From contig JAJFFG010000033.1 of the NCBI GenBank assembly GCA_021776825.1, positions 1-53,042 of the forward strand: 53,042 nucleotides of DNA, written 5' to 3'. Made by a program: the position numbers and the translations under genes. Position 1 is the first letter of the stretch, and the number at the start of each line of letters is the position of its first letter. Of the stretch, positions 7,546 through 16,308 are shown piece by piece. The DNA is from Planctomycetota bacterium. GTDB taxonomy: Bacteria > Planctomycetota > JAJSAM01 > JAJVHW01. The notes beneath the pieces are model-generated. The model saw nothing but the letters and a program-made list of their open reading frames with translations, searched no databases and had not been told where the DNA came from.

Positions 7546-10203
7546 TCAGCGAGCCGTGAGCGGCTCGAGCGCGACGTCGACGGTCGTTGTCTCGCCCGCC
7601 GTGAGGACGATCTCCTTGGTGCGTGGCCGGTAGCCCTCGTGGCTGAACGTGACGCGGTAGCGGCCGGCGGGGATCGCCTGGACCAGGTCGTTTGGAACGG
7701 TGCCGTTCATCCCCATCGTGCCGCTCAGCAAGCCGTTGGCGTTACTGGAGGCCACGCCATCCGAACGGAAGACGGACAGGACGCCCGAGACCGGTTCGTC
7801 GTCGGAGTTGCGAAGGTCCACGTCGGCGTGAAGCAGGGCGCCGTCGGGACCACGCGCGGCGACGCGGATGCGGGCACCGAGGACCAAGTCGATCGTCACG
7901 CGAAGCGAGCCGTTCTCGGGCACCTCGATCTCGGTCGTCGCGTCGAGGTAGTGACCGGCCCGCGTGTACCAGTTGCGCGCGTTGGCGCGGACGATCAGCA
8001 GGTACCTGCCCGGCTTCTTTGCGATGACGCGGTAGCTCTCCTCGTGCTGGTCAGCGGCCTGCCACGGCACCATCCGGGCTCCGGTGCGTGGCAGTTCCAC
8101 CAGCCCGAACTGCGCGGCGCTGACCTCGCCGCCATCGGGTGTGCGCAGCAGGGCCGTCACGGGGATCTCGGGTTCGGCTTCGACGACGCGCGGCCGCGCC
8201 GTCATCTCGCGCACGATGGTCTCGCCCTCGGCGGGAGCCTGCACCGAGAGCTGATCCGCCTCGAAGTCGCGGTGCTGGAACCAGCCGAGGATCTGCGAGC
8301 CGGGTGCCGCGAGAAACTCGACTTCGCCCTGGGCATCCACGTCGACGGGTCCGAGAGCCGTGCCGGTCGAGTGCTCGACGGCGAAGAGCGACGCTCCGAG
8401 GACGGGATCGTCACCGAACACGCCGCGCAGGCGAATGCGCCCGCCGCGCACGCTCAGCTCGACGCGAGCATCCGGCGCGGTGCGCTCGACCTCGGAGACA
8501 TTCAGTGCGCTCGGGAGGACATGAATGCCGGGAGCCGCCGTCACGCCGACCCGATGCAGTCCGTCGCCGAGCCCGCTCACGCGGAAGCGCCCGTCCTCAT
8601 CGGCCTCGGTGCGCAGTCGCGCGTGCTCCACGCCGTCGCCGACGATCGTCAGGAGCGGGTCCTCATCGGTGTCGGGCTGCAGCACCACCGCGGCACCGCG
8701 GTGCACCGCGACGGTCGCGCCGGCGAACGGCGCACCGTCAGGTCCGTACGCGACGCCCTCGAAGGCGTGGCCCTCGTCGAGCGTCAGCGGAGCGAGCGCG
8801 CCCGCGCTGTTCGCCGACGCCGTGAGCACGATCCCGGCAGGACGCAGGCCAGCGCGCGTCGCAGCCACGACGTGCTTGCCGGAGTGCGCAACGCGGATCA
8901 CGAAGGCCCCGTCGGCGCCACTGACCGCGCGGTCGATCGGGAGTCGTGCAGCGTCCCCGCCGGCGACGCGGAACGCAGAGATCGCCGCGCCCGTCATCGG
9001 ATCGCCCGCGGCGTCGAGGACCGTTCCCGCGAGTTCGACCGCTGGAGTCAGGGCCGGCGTTACGGCGCCCAGTTCCAAGCCGTCGCCGGAGCGCACGTCG
9101 CCGACCTGCACACGAGCGCGAGCCGGGATGTACCCCGGATGGTCGACCTCGACCTCCCACTCGATGACGCCCTGATCCGCACCGAGCAGTTCGGCCTGCA
9201 GCAGATCCCCCGCCGTGAACTCGAACGAGCCGTCCGGACTCAGTGTTCCGGAGGCCTCCCCCGGCACTGCCTCGAACTCCACGATCGTCCGCACGGTGAT
9301 GCTCCCGGAGCGGCCGTCGGTCTCGAAGCCGGTGATGTGACCACGGACCTGCCGGCCGCTCTCCGCCACGTCCTCGGCGACGTCGGTCGTCGACTCCTCG
9401 ATCTCCGATGCGTCCCTCCAGCCCGCGGCGAGGCGCGTGCGATCGCGGCGCCCAGGGTCAATCGGGGTCGCGACCTCGTCGACCGCAGTACCCGACGCCG
9501 TGCGACGACCCGGGTCGGCGTCGGCCCCCACGGACCACACGATGCCCACGGCGAGAAGCAGGAGCGCGGCGAGCACTCCGACCGCGATCTTCGTCTTGAC
9601 GGTCACGGCGACCCCTCCGGTCAGGCCCGCCGCCGCAGTGATCGGAGGGGCCGGGAGCCCCGTCGCAGCCGCAACGAGCGGAACGCACCACGCGCGGCGA
9701 CTGCCGTCGTGGTTGGCGTCCAACTGCTCACGCAGCCGGGCGAGGGCACGCTTCACACGCGTCCTCACCGTCTCGACCGGGACTCCCATCCTCTCCGCCA
9801 GGTCATGCGGCGGGAGCTGTTCGATGAAGCGGAGCAGCACCGTCGTGCGGTACGGCTCGTCCAGGTCCATGACGGCGTTCGTGACGTGCCGGAGCAGCTC
9901 GCCGTGGGCGACGACATCGGCGGTGGAGGCGGTCGCCTCCGGGCGTGCCGTTGCCCGCTCGCGAGCGACGCGCCGCGACGTGGTCCGGTGACCTCGCGCG
10001 ATGCGACTTCGCAGCACGGTGGCCAGCCAGGCGCGCGGCGTGTCGAGTCGGGCCGGCGCCCGTTCGAGGGCTGCCAGCCACGTCTGCTGCTCCAGATCGT
10101 CCGCCTGACCGGGATCGCGAACCAACTGATGCGCGAGCCCGCGCAACCAAGCGCGGTGCTCCAACAGCAGGTCGATGGGTCCCGGAGGCGTGGGTGCGGT
10201 CAT
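7546..10203 (-). CDS. ECF-type sigma factor fused to a membrane helix and carboxypeptidase-regulatory-like domains
   Basis: This is an 885-residue fusion; ATG 10203 gives MTAPTPPGPIDLLLEHRAWL, the natural start of a sigma-70 region 2. Residues 11-75 are sigma region 2 (QADDLEQQTWLAALERAP). Residues 108-160 are region 4 with its helix-turn-helix (LPPHDLAERMGVPVETVRTRVKRAL). Residues 205-223 are one hydrophobic helix. The remaining 660 or so residues form repeated beta domains of the CarboxypepD-reg type (VELAGTVLDAAGDPMTGAAISAF, GHAFEGVAYGPDGAPFAGATVAVHRG, final TKEIVLTAGETTTVDVALEPL). The predicted topology puts the sigma part inside and the beta domains outside. Such a protein could sense cell-surface conditions and be released by proteolysis; that mechanism is inference. 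It faces a small membrane-protein gene across a hairpin-containing divergent region. Confidence 0.88.
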   Translation of the reverse strand: MTAPTPPGPIDLLLEHRAWLRGLAHQLVRDPGQADDLEQQTWLAALERAPARLDTPRAWLATVLRSRIARGHRTTSRRVARERATARPEATASTADVVAHGELLRHVTNAVMDLDEPYRTTVLLRFIEQLPPHDLAERMGVPVETVRTRVKRALARLREQLDANHDGSRRAWCVPLVAAATGLPAPPITAAAGLTGGVAVTVKTKIAVGVLAALLLLAVGIVWSVGADADPGRRTASGTAVDEVATPIDPGRRDRTRLAAGWRDASEIEESTTDVAEDVAESGRQVRGHITGFETDGRSGSITVRTIVEFEAVPGEASGTLSPDGSFEFTAGDLLQAELLGADQGVIEWEVEVDHPGYIPARARVQVGDVRSGDGLELGAVTPALTPAVELAGTVLDAAGDPMTGAAISAFRVAGGDAARLPIDRAVSGADGAFVIRVAHSGKHVVAATRAGLRPAGIVLTASANSAGALAPLTLDEGHAFEGVAYGPDGAPFAGATVAVHRGAAVVLQPDTDEDPLLTIVGDGVEHARLRTEADEDGRFRVSGLGDGLHRVGVTAAPGIHVLPSALNVSEVERTAPDARVELSVRGGRIRLRGVFGDDPVLGASLFAVEHSTGTALGPVDVDAQGEVEFLAAPGSQILGWFQHRDFEADQLSVQAPAEGETIVREMTARPRVVEAEPEIPVTALLRTPDGGEVSAAQFGLVELPRTGARMVPWQAADQHEESYRVIAKKPGRYLLIVRANARNWYTRAGHYLDATTEIEVPENGSLRVTIDLVLGARIRVAARGPDGALLHADVDLRNSDDEPVSGVLSVFRSDGVASSNANGLLSGTMGMNGTVPNDLVQAIPAGRYRVTFSHEGYRPRTKEIVLTAGETTTVDVALEPLTAR

Positions 10204-10264
10204 GGTGTGGGGAGGGAATCCCGCCGATCGTGAAACCGGTTCAGACCATTCTCGGGGGACCCTC

Positions 10265-10300
10265 GCCAGGGTGCACGCGCTCAAGCGCGTGCACCCTGGC
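10265..10300. other. perfect 16-bp inverted repeat (hairpin) in a divergent intergenic region
   Basis: GCCAGGGTGCACGCGC at 10265-10280, loop TCAA, and the exact complement at 10285-10300. It lies between the divergent starts at 10203 (minus) and 10345 (plus), so it cannot be an ordinary terminator for either, and no T-run follows. It may be an operator or a structured leader. Confidence 0.75.
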
Positions 10301-10344
10301 GCCGTGGCTCGACGGTCGGACCCGCCGCCGCCTAGAGTGTGGCC

Positions 10345-10770
10345 ATGGACGACGAGCACGAGTCGGCCTCGGGGCCGACAACGCCGGACGACCTCCGGAT
10401 GCCGCCACGCAACCCGCTGCAGACCCCGGCGATTTGGTTGCTTGGACTCGCGGTCGGAAGCCTCGGGATGTTCGTGGCGTCCCCCCCGGGACTCATCGCG
10501 CGGATCCCGGCGAGTGTGGAGAGCGGTGGGCTCGGAATCTTCGATTCCGTGGTGGACATCTGCGTGCTGACCCAGTTGGTCTGCGGCAACCTCGCCATCA
10601 TCGTCGGCGCCGTCTGCATGCTGCGCCTGCGGAGCCGCGCGATGTGCTGGATCGCGGCGATCGTGTCGGTGCTCCCAATGTGCTCAGCGTTCTTCGTCGT
10701 CGGCATCCCGTTCGGGATCTGGGCCATCGTCGTGCTCTGTCGCGACGACACGCGCGCGCGCTTCCGCTAG
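10345..10770 (+). CDS. small polytopic membrane protein
   Basis: This 141-residue protein starts at ATG 10345; an in-frame GTG two codons earlier is possible. After about 27 polar residues come three to four hydrophobic segments: AIWLLGLAVGSLGMFVA, ICVLTQLVCGNLAIIVGAVCML, CWIAAIVSVLPMCSAFFVVG and IPFGIWAIVVLC. The last pair, ending FGIWAIVVL plus a basic tail, recalls many short uncharacterised membrane proteins. It is transcribed away from the sigma-fusion gene. The 175 bp that follow it (10771-10945) hold nothing I recognise. Confidence 0.65.
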   Translation: MDDEHESASGPTTPDDLRMPPRNPLQTPAIWLLGLAVGSLGMFVASPPGLIARIPASVESGGLGIFDSVVDICVLTQLVCGNLAIIVGAVCMLRLRSRAMCWIAAIVSVLPMCSAFFVVGIPFGIWAIVVLCRDDTRARFR

Positions 10771-10945
10771 CCGGCCTCTCTCACGACGTCACGATCCGTG
10801 GAGACGTGCCAAGTCGCGGGCGTCGTGTAGCCGCGTGCGTCGCAACCACGAAGCGCATGCGCGCCGATGCGGAAGGCCGCGCCGCGACGTGCCTGCGCGC
10901 GACGACTGCCGCGGCGAGCTCACGTCACGCGCCATGCAGGTCGAG

Positions 10946-11644
10946 TCAGTTCGTCGCCGGGCGAGGGTTGCGATCGCTCGCGAGCGTCGCGACCGGCCGG
11001 CGCAGCCGGGTGGTCGTGTCGGACCACCAGCCACGCAGCCACGCGGCGGCGGCCACGGCGGCGAGGGCGAGCACGAGGTAGACCAGGTTCATCGTCGTGA
11101 CCTCGCCCCACATGACCGTGCGGCCGGACGTGGCGTACGCAATCCCCCCCTGCGCACCCGCCTCGACGCACAGCATCACGACGACGACCCGGCGTGCCGA
11201 CAGGAACGCCCGTGGCGCGCCCGTGCAGCTCAGCAGCACGAGCGGCAGGTAGATGAAGTACGCGATCGCGGGCGCCGGCTCGCCCGACAGGAGCGTCACC
11301 TCGGAGAGGAAACCGGCGTAGCAGCCGATACCGATTCCGGCGAGTGCCGCCCACGTGAGTCGTGCCCACTCACTGCACGCAGCATCGCCGTCGAACGGCC
11401 AACGCCGTCGCTGCCACGCGAGGAGCGCCATCCCGACGACGAGAAGCGCGGTCCCCGGAGCAGTGACCAGATAGATGCGCGCGACCAGCGCCGCGAGATC
11501 GATCCCGGTGAACTCGTTGAAGACCGTGCACATCGCCGCGCCGACGAGGAGTGGTAGACCGCACGCGGCCTGAACGACGACTCCGAGCGGCTGGCGACTC
11601 ACCCCCGAACGATACTCGCCGATGGATCGTGGGCCTCGCGCCAT
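10946..11644 (-). CDS. polytopic membrane protein of unknown function
   Basis: This protein of about 232 residues has six hydrophobic segments, among them VVVQAACGLPLLVGAAMC, IYLVTAPGTALLVVGMALLAW, LTWAALAGIGIGCYAGFL, IAYFIYLPLVLLSC and MNLVYLVLALAAVAAAAWL, and a basic C-terminal tail. The start is uncertain: ATG 11644 or GTG 11602 (VSRQPLGVVV), neither with a convincing ribosome-binding site. The frame upstream is Arg/Ser-rich and not protein-like. No family is recognised. It follows the 11772-13886 gene on the same strand. Confidence 0.6.
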   Translation of the reverse strand: MARGPRSIGEYRSGVSRQPLGVVVQAACGLPLLVGAAMCTVFNEFTGIDLAALVARIYLVTAPGTALLVVGMALLAWQRRRWPFDGDAACSEWARLTWAALAGIGIGCYAGFLSEVTLLSGEPAPAIAYFIYLPLVLLSCTGAPRAFLSARRVVVVMLCVEAGAQGGIAYATSGRTVMWGEVTTMNLVYLVLALAAVAAAAWLRGWWSDTTTRLRRPVATLASDRNPRPATN

Positions 11645-11771
11645 GCCCTCATGGCATCCGCTCGAGGGCCCAGCCCGCCGCCGCAACGACGGTCGGCGAC
11701 CCCGGCTCGATCGCACCCTCGCTGCGGGTGGTTGGCGTCGTGGTCGTCGCAGCGATGGACGAGCCGATGAG

Positions 11772-13886
11772 CTACCACTGCAACCACACAAGGTCGACGA
11801 CGACGTCGATCTCGGCACCGGGCGCGCGCGCCTCGACCGTGGGCCAGGTGGCGATGTCACGATCACGAGTGGCGATCGAACGGTGGGCCGCGGCGGCGTA
11901 GGTTCCCGGCAAGACACGGAACGTGGCCACGCCGTCGGCGTCCGTCATCGCCGTGGACTCGCTCGCGTACGCCGCTCCGCGGCGACCGCTGATCTGGAGG
12001 GGGATCCCGGCACGCCGAAGGATCTTGCCCTCATAGCGAACCCGAGCCCGGATCGTTGCCAACCGTGCCGACGACTTCTGCGGCGGCGGCACGACGACGA
12101 TCGGACGTGGCCCGGCGGGAACGTCGAGGACGGTCTCCAGAGTCTGTGCCGTCCGCTTGCCCATTCGCTCGCGCCGGGCGAGTCCGACGGCAACGCGATC
12201 GACGCCCGGAGGTAGCGCCAGCATCGCGCGCTCCGAACGCATGGCCTCTTCGCTGCGCAGGGCGATCAGCCCGGTGACATCGGGCGACCCCGCGAGCGAC
12301 CCGTCCCCGGACACTGCGACGTCGTCGCGGTGCGGCCAAGCGCAGTAGCGCGATGGCCACCCCTCATCCTCGTGAGCACGCGCCCACGCGCGCAAGGCAC
12401 GGAGATCCAGCTCGACGATCCGCCCGGTGGCGATCGTGAACTCACTCCGCTGCGGAGGTCGGCCGGTCGTGACGGCGCCAGAGCACAGCCCAACGCGTTC
12501 GATCTGCAGCCGCACCTCCACCAGGGCGGGCTGGTCGGTCAGGACCTCGAGCTCGTCGTCCGAGATCCAGGAACGCGCCGGGTTGGCGCCCCCATGCATC
12601 ATCCTGATGGGAGCCATGTACGGCCCCTGAGTCGCGGTCGAGACCGCGCCACTCCGGATGTCCAGCGTCTGCGTCGAGCGCCGCCTATTCGACTCGCCGG
12701 TCCGCACCGTCGCGAAGAGGTCGTCGATCTCCCTCGCCGCTGCGGGGAGCCCGACGAAGCGGACGATCGCGACCGCGCGCGGCTGCAAGACGACGCGCGC
12801 GCGCTGTTCGCCGGCCGTCGAGCGGTCGATCGCGAACTGCTGGGGCACGCTCCATCCCCCGCCGATCGCGAGCACAACGGGGTCCGGCTGACACGCCAGT
12901 TCGATGCGCGCCACCCCGTCGTCCCCGATGACGACACCCGATCGCTCCGCGTCGAAGTCCGGCAACGTCTCGGCGTACATGTGCTCGCGCCCGACGAAGC
13001 GCAGGATGGCGTTGGCGCACGGGCGTCCCTCGGTGTCGCGAACCTCGATCTCCCAGATGGCGACTGCGTCTCCCGGCAACGGGACGTCGCCGAGGTCGAC
13101 GACACCACGCTCGCGCACGTCATGACTCACCACCGGACCGAAGACACCGCGACCGCTGACGCTCCACGCGCGGACCCTGCCACCCGGCGAGCGCACGTTG
13201 GCCGAGAAGCGACCGCCCGCACCGGAGACCGCGCCGACGTGCTCCCCCATCACATCGATCAACCGCGCCGCGGGGCGCGCCTCGCCGACGAGGCTCATGC
13301 CGTGAACGGTGACCGGTGCCCCGACCACGGGCTCCGACATGCCATCGACAACGCGCCCAGTGACGGTCACGATGTCACGCAGTCGCAGCAGGACGAACTC
13401 CTGCATAGGCGCCGACCACACGTCGACCCAATTGGCGCTCGAGTGCTGCCCCGTCGCAACCTCCCGCGCGCGCACCTCCAACTCGTGGTGGTCGGCATCG
13501 ATCTTCGTCTCGAGCTCCCACCACCCGCCGTCCGTCGTCGCGGTGCGATCGATCAGGTCGTGAGACGCTCGTTCGCGGAGCTCGATCGCGACACCCGAGG
13601 GGACGGGACGACCGTCGTCGCCAAGCACGATGCCGTGCAGCACGAGCGTTCGCTGCGCCGAGCGCGGTTCCGGCTCCGCTTCGACGGTTGGAAGCGGCCC
13701 GGTCTCCGGCGCCGAGGCGACGAGTGCAGGCGACACCCGGCGACGGTCGGCGGTCTCCGGCGCCTCGTCGATGGTACGCGCCGCATCGTCGTCATCGCCC
13801 TGCGGCAGCACGACGAGCGTCGCCGCGCCGCCAACGAGAAGGGCGACGAGCAACGCCACGAACGTGAGACGGCGCTTGGTCGTCAA
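11772..13886 (-). CDS. membrane-anchored carboxypeptidase-regulatory-like domain protein
   Basis: This 704-residue protein probably starts at TTG 13886, directly in front of a basic N-terminus and one membrane helix (LTFVALLVALLVGGAATLVVL). A disordered acidic linker follows, then several beta-sandwich repeats of the CarboxypepD-reg type: LVLHGIVLGDDGRPVPSGVAIEL (about 81-103), VTVTGRVVDGMSEPVVGAPVTVHG (about 172-195) and a final RATIRARVRYEGKILRRAGIPLQI with GVATFRVLPGTYAAAAH. It resembles the exported part of the sigma-fusion gene upstream in the window and the 39092 gene, so these may be paralogous surface proteins. No enzyme domain is visible. The function may be structural or adhesive; this is inference. 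Confidence 0.75.
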   Translation of the reverse strand: MTTKRRLTFVALLVALLVGGAATLVVLPQGDDDDAARTIDEAPETADRRRVSPALVASAPETGPLPTVEAEPEPRSAQRTLVLHGIVLGDDGRPVPSGVAIELRERASHDLIDRTATTDGGWWELETKIDADHHELEVRAREVATGQHSSANWVDVWSAPMQEFVLLRLRDIVTVTGRVVDGMSEPVVGAPVTVHGMSLVGEARPAARLIDVMGEHVGAVSGAGGRFSANVRSPGGRVRAWSVSGRGVFGPVVSHDVRERGVVDLGDVPLPGDAVAIWEIEVRDTEGRPCANAILRFVGREHMYAETLPDFDAERSGVVIGDDGVARIELACQPDPVVLAIGGGWSVPQQFAIDRSTAGEQRARVVLQPRAVAIVRFVGLPAAAREIDDLFATVRTGESNRRRSTQTLDIRSGAVSTATQGPYMAPIRMMHGGANPARSWISDDELEVLTDQPALVEVRLQIERVGLCSGAVTTGRPPQRSEFTIATGRIVELDLRALRAWARAHEDEGWPSRYCAWPHRDDVAVSGDGSLAGSPDVTGLIALRSEEAMRSERAMLALPPGVDRVAVGLARRERMGKRTAQTLETVLDVPAGPRPIVVVPPPQKSSARLATIRARVRYEGKILRRAGIPLQISGRRGAAYASESTAMTDADGVATFRVLPGTYAAAAHRSIATRDRDIATWPTVEARAPGAEIDVVVDLVWLQW

Positions 13887-14061
13887 CGCGTGCGAGGCTC
13901 TCGTCGCGCGTCACACCGCTCCGGTCGTACGTAGGCTGCGCGCACCCGTGCCCTCCCCGCTACGGCGTCGACACGAGCGAGCCTCTGGCCGCCCCCGTGC
14001 CAGGCACAGACTTCTCGGATCGCGCCCCCCACAGAGTATCGAACGTCACCTGAGTCGGCGC

Positions 14062-14087
14062 GGGCGGGTCAGGAGACCCGCCCCTAC
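14062..14087 (-). repeat. REP-type palindrome (copy b)
   Basis: On the minus strand it reads GTAG followed by GGGCGGGTC, loop TCCT and GACCCGCCC, a perfect 9-bp stem. It lies in the otherwise empty 13887-14109 stretch. The stem carries a compensatory pair (G-C for A-T) relative to the copies at 217 and 26856. Confidence 0.75.
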
Positions 14088-14109
14088 GAACGCGATGGGA
14101 TGCGCCCCG

Positions 14110-14254
14110 TCACGGCACGACGACGACGCGCTTCGTCGTCTCGTCGTAGCGGAGGCTCGTGCCGTTCAGGAGGTACCACTCCTCCCACTTCATCACCGCC
14201 GGCTCGCGCTCTTCGGCGGAGGCGAGGGGGTCGAAGCCGTGGGTCAGGCCGGTC
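14110..14254 (-). pseudogene. duplicated 3' end of the squalene-cyclase-fold gene
   Basis: These 145 bases match 16309-16453 with only about five differences by eye. They encode the same last 48 or so residues (TGL-HGFDPLASAEERE ... RYDETTKRVVVVP) and the same TGA stop. No start or upstream part of the gene is present. With the intact copy it forms direct repeats flanking the glycosyltransferase gene. The near-identity indicates a recent duplication. Confidence 0.85.
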
Positions 14255-14278
14255 GTCGCCGGATCGTGCGGCGGCGAC

Positions 14279-16135
14279 TCAGCGGAGGGCGTCCAATTCT
14301 GCGACGCTCGTCCATCCGGCGGCGGTGACCAGCGGAGAGTCCCGGAGGTAATGAAAGCCGTTGAGACCGCTCACGCAGCGGCCGCGCATCGCATCGCGCC
14401 GCTCGGCGGCGCCCGACTCCGATGGCATCCGCACGATCACGTCTGGTCGGTAGCGGTCGATGCTCCATCCAAGATCCCACTTGTCGTGTCCGGGGACGAA
14501 TCGCCCGAGTTGCGGCTTCGTGTTGGCGATGACCGGGTCGACCTTGCCGAGCAGATCGACGTAGCGGCGCTCCGTGAAGTACGGGATCGTCCCGGCAGTG
14601 GTGACCGCAACGACGGCGTCGGGATCCGTGCTCGCGTCCACCTCAGCCGCCATGAGAAGGACGACGCGATCCCACTCGTGTCCGTGGAAGTTCTGCGTTG
14701 CCCAGTGCCACCACGGCACTCCGTTCACGGCGAGGATCAGGGCGAGCCCCAGTATCGCCCGCTGACGCAGCATCGGCATCGCGCGAGCGATGCCGCCGGC
14801 GAGCCAGCGGCTGGTCGCCATCGCAGCAATGCCGGCGAGAACCAGTGCCATGCAGACGTGTGAGACAGCGATGCCAGTACCGTCGAGGGAGACGGGAGAC
14901 GGGAGCGCTTCCACGTAGAGCAGCGCGGCCGCGGCTACCGCTGCGGCGCCGATCGCAACGAGTACGCCACGAAGTGCCGGCGTTGCCCGACGCCGCTTCG
15001 TGCCAGCGACATGCTCCGCGACGTGGATCGCCGCGACAACGAGAAGCGGACAGAGTCCGACGGCGAGGAAGCGATTGGCGAAGCCCATTCGTTCCCAGAC
15101 GTCGCCTCCAACGTGGCACGAGTACGCAAGCTGACCGAAAAACACGGCGCACGGCAGGAGGCGCCGCGAGCGATCGGCGACGGCCCACGCCCCAGCTGCC
15201 GCCAGCAACAGCCACGGGCCCAGGCTGCGCAGGATGATGACCGCGCTCATGAAGAGGCCGCGACCGAGTCGGGCTTCCCACGGTACGTGAGCGACCTTGA
15301 GCGCGTACGTGTTGGGCAGCAGCTCGCCGTAGTACGACAGCCGCCAGGCCGTGAGCGCGAGCAGGCCGATCGCAATCCCCCCAGCGATCGCGAGGCCGAT
15401 CCAACCGACGGATCGTTGCCGACGGGAGCGCCAGAGACACCAGGCGCCCACGACGGTGCAGGCCACTGCCGCGTCCATGCGGAGCAGGACGGCGACGACT
15501 CCGAGCAGCATCGCGCCCCAGCGGCTCGCGGGCGACGCCGCGCCTGCCGATCCATCGACGCGCAACGCGAGCAGGACCAACGAGTCGACGACGAGGGCGA
15601 TTGCGCCGACCTCGAAGCCGCGCAACGTCCAGAACGCGAGCGGATAGCAGAGCCCGACCGCCGCGACCGTCATGAGATCGACGACGCGCTGCGGGACATC
15701 CGGCGCTAGCCGTCGGGCGATGCCGACGCACACTCCGAGGTTGGTCAGAAGCAGAAGGACGCCCAAGAGCGACACGCACAGGCAGGCGGGCGAGCCACGC
15801 GCGACAACCGCGTGAATGCCGGCCATCGCGACGGCCCAGAGCGGATTCGTGATGCCCTCGACGGGAGCATCTCCCGGGTTGAACACGAGCCCATCACCGG
15901 CGGCGAGGTTGGCCGCGTAGCGCATCGAGATCATCGCGTCGTCGGCGAGCGTCCAGACGCGTGCGCCCTCGACGTGGATCGCCGCGCGAATGACAAACGC
16001 GATCCAGACGAGCAGCGGGACGGAGACCAGCGCGACGACGGGGAACCGGCTCGAGGGTCGCGCGTGTGCGTCACCCGCGTGGGGTTCCTCGGAACTCGGC
16101 CGCACGTGGCGTCTCCCTCGCGATGCTGTCGGCAT
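14279..16135 (-). CDS. GT-C type membrane glycosyltransferase (AftB/ZomB-like)
   Basis: This 618-residue polytopic protein has about a dozen hydrophobic helices and a soluble C-terminal domain. The first extracytoplasmic loop carries DDAMISMRYAANLAAGDGL (Asp65-Asp66), then FNPGDAPVEGITNPLW. That is the hallmark of lipid-phosphosugar-dependent GT-C enzymes related to arabinosyltransferase AftB. A later HVGGDVWERMGFANRF matches the family's second conserved loop. It probably transfers a sugar from a polyprenyl-phosphate donor to a surface polymer or protein; donor and acceptor are unknown. ATG 16135 lacks a clear ribosome-binding site. The gene sits between two copies of another gene's 3' end, suggesting it was inserted or retained through a rearrangement. 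Confidence 0.78.
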   Translation of the reverse strand: MPTASRGRRHVRPSSEEPHAGDAHARPSSRFPVVALVSVPLLVWIAFVIRAAIHVEGARVWTLADDAMISMRYAANLAAGDGLVFNPGDAPVEGITNPLWAVAMAGIHAVVARGSPACLCVSLLGVLLLLTNLGVCVGIARRLAPDVPQRVVDLMTVAAVGLCYPLAFWTLRGFEVGAIALVVDSLVLLALRVDGSAGAASPASRWGAMLLGVVAVLLRMDAAVACTVVGAWCLWRSRRQRSVGWIGLAIAGGIAIGLLALTAWRLSYYGELLPNTYALKVAHVPWEARLGRGLFMSAVIILRSLGPWLLLAAAGAWAVADRSRRLLPCAVFFGQLAYSCHVGGDVWERMGFANRFLAVGLCPLLVVAAIHVAEHVAGTKRRRATPALRGVLVAIGAAAVAAAALLYVEALPSPVSLDGTGIAVSHVCMALVLAGIAAMATSRWLAGGIARAMPMLRQRAILGLALILAVNGVPWWHWATQNFHGHEWDRVVLLMAAEVDASTDPDAVVAVTTAGTIPYFTERRYVDLLGKVDPVIANTKPQLGRFVPGHDKWDLGWSIDRYRPDVIVRMPSESGAAERRDAMRGRCVSGLNGFHYLRDSPLVTAAGWTSVAELDALR

Positions 16136-16308
16136 GACCAGCCGCCCGGAGCGCGGTCATGCGCACCGAGCCTCCCAGCCGACTCGCCTGAGGCTCGCGA
16201 TCCTCTCGCTCGGCGTCGTCGACGGATGAGGACGTCACGTCGGTATGGCCGGAGGGCCGGAGAACTTCGCCCGAGACTGGCGAATCGTGACGATCGTCCG
16301 TGCCGGGA

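Noticed and set aside
7285..10233. 982-codon plus-strand open frame
   Set aside because: Antisense shadow of the sigma-fusion gene, with no recognisable motif.
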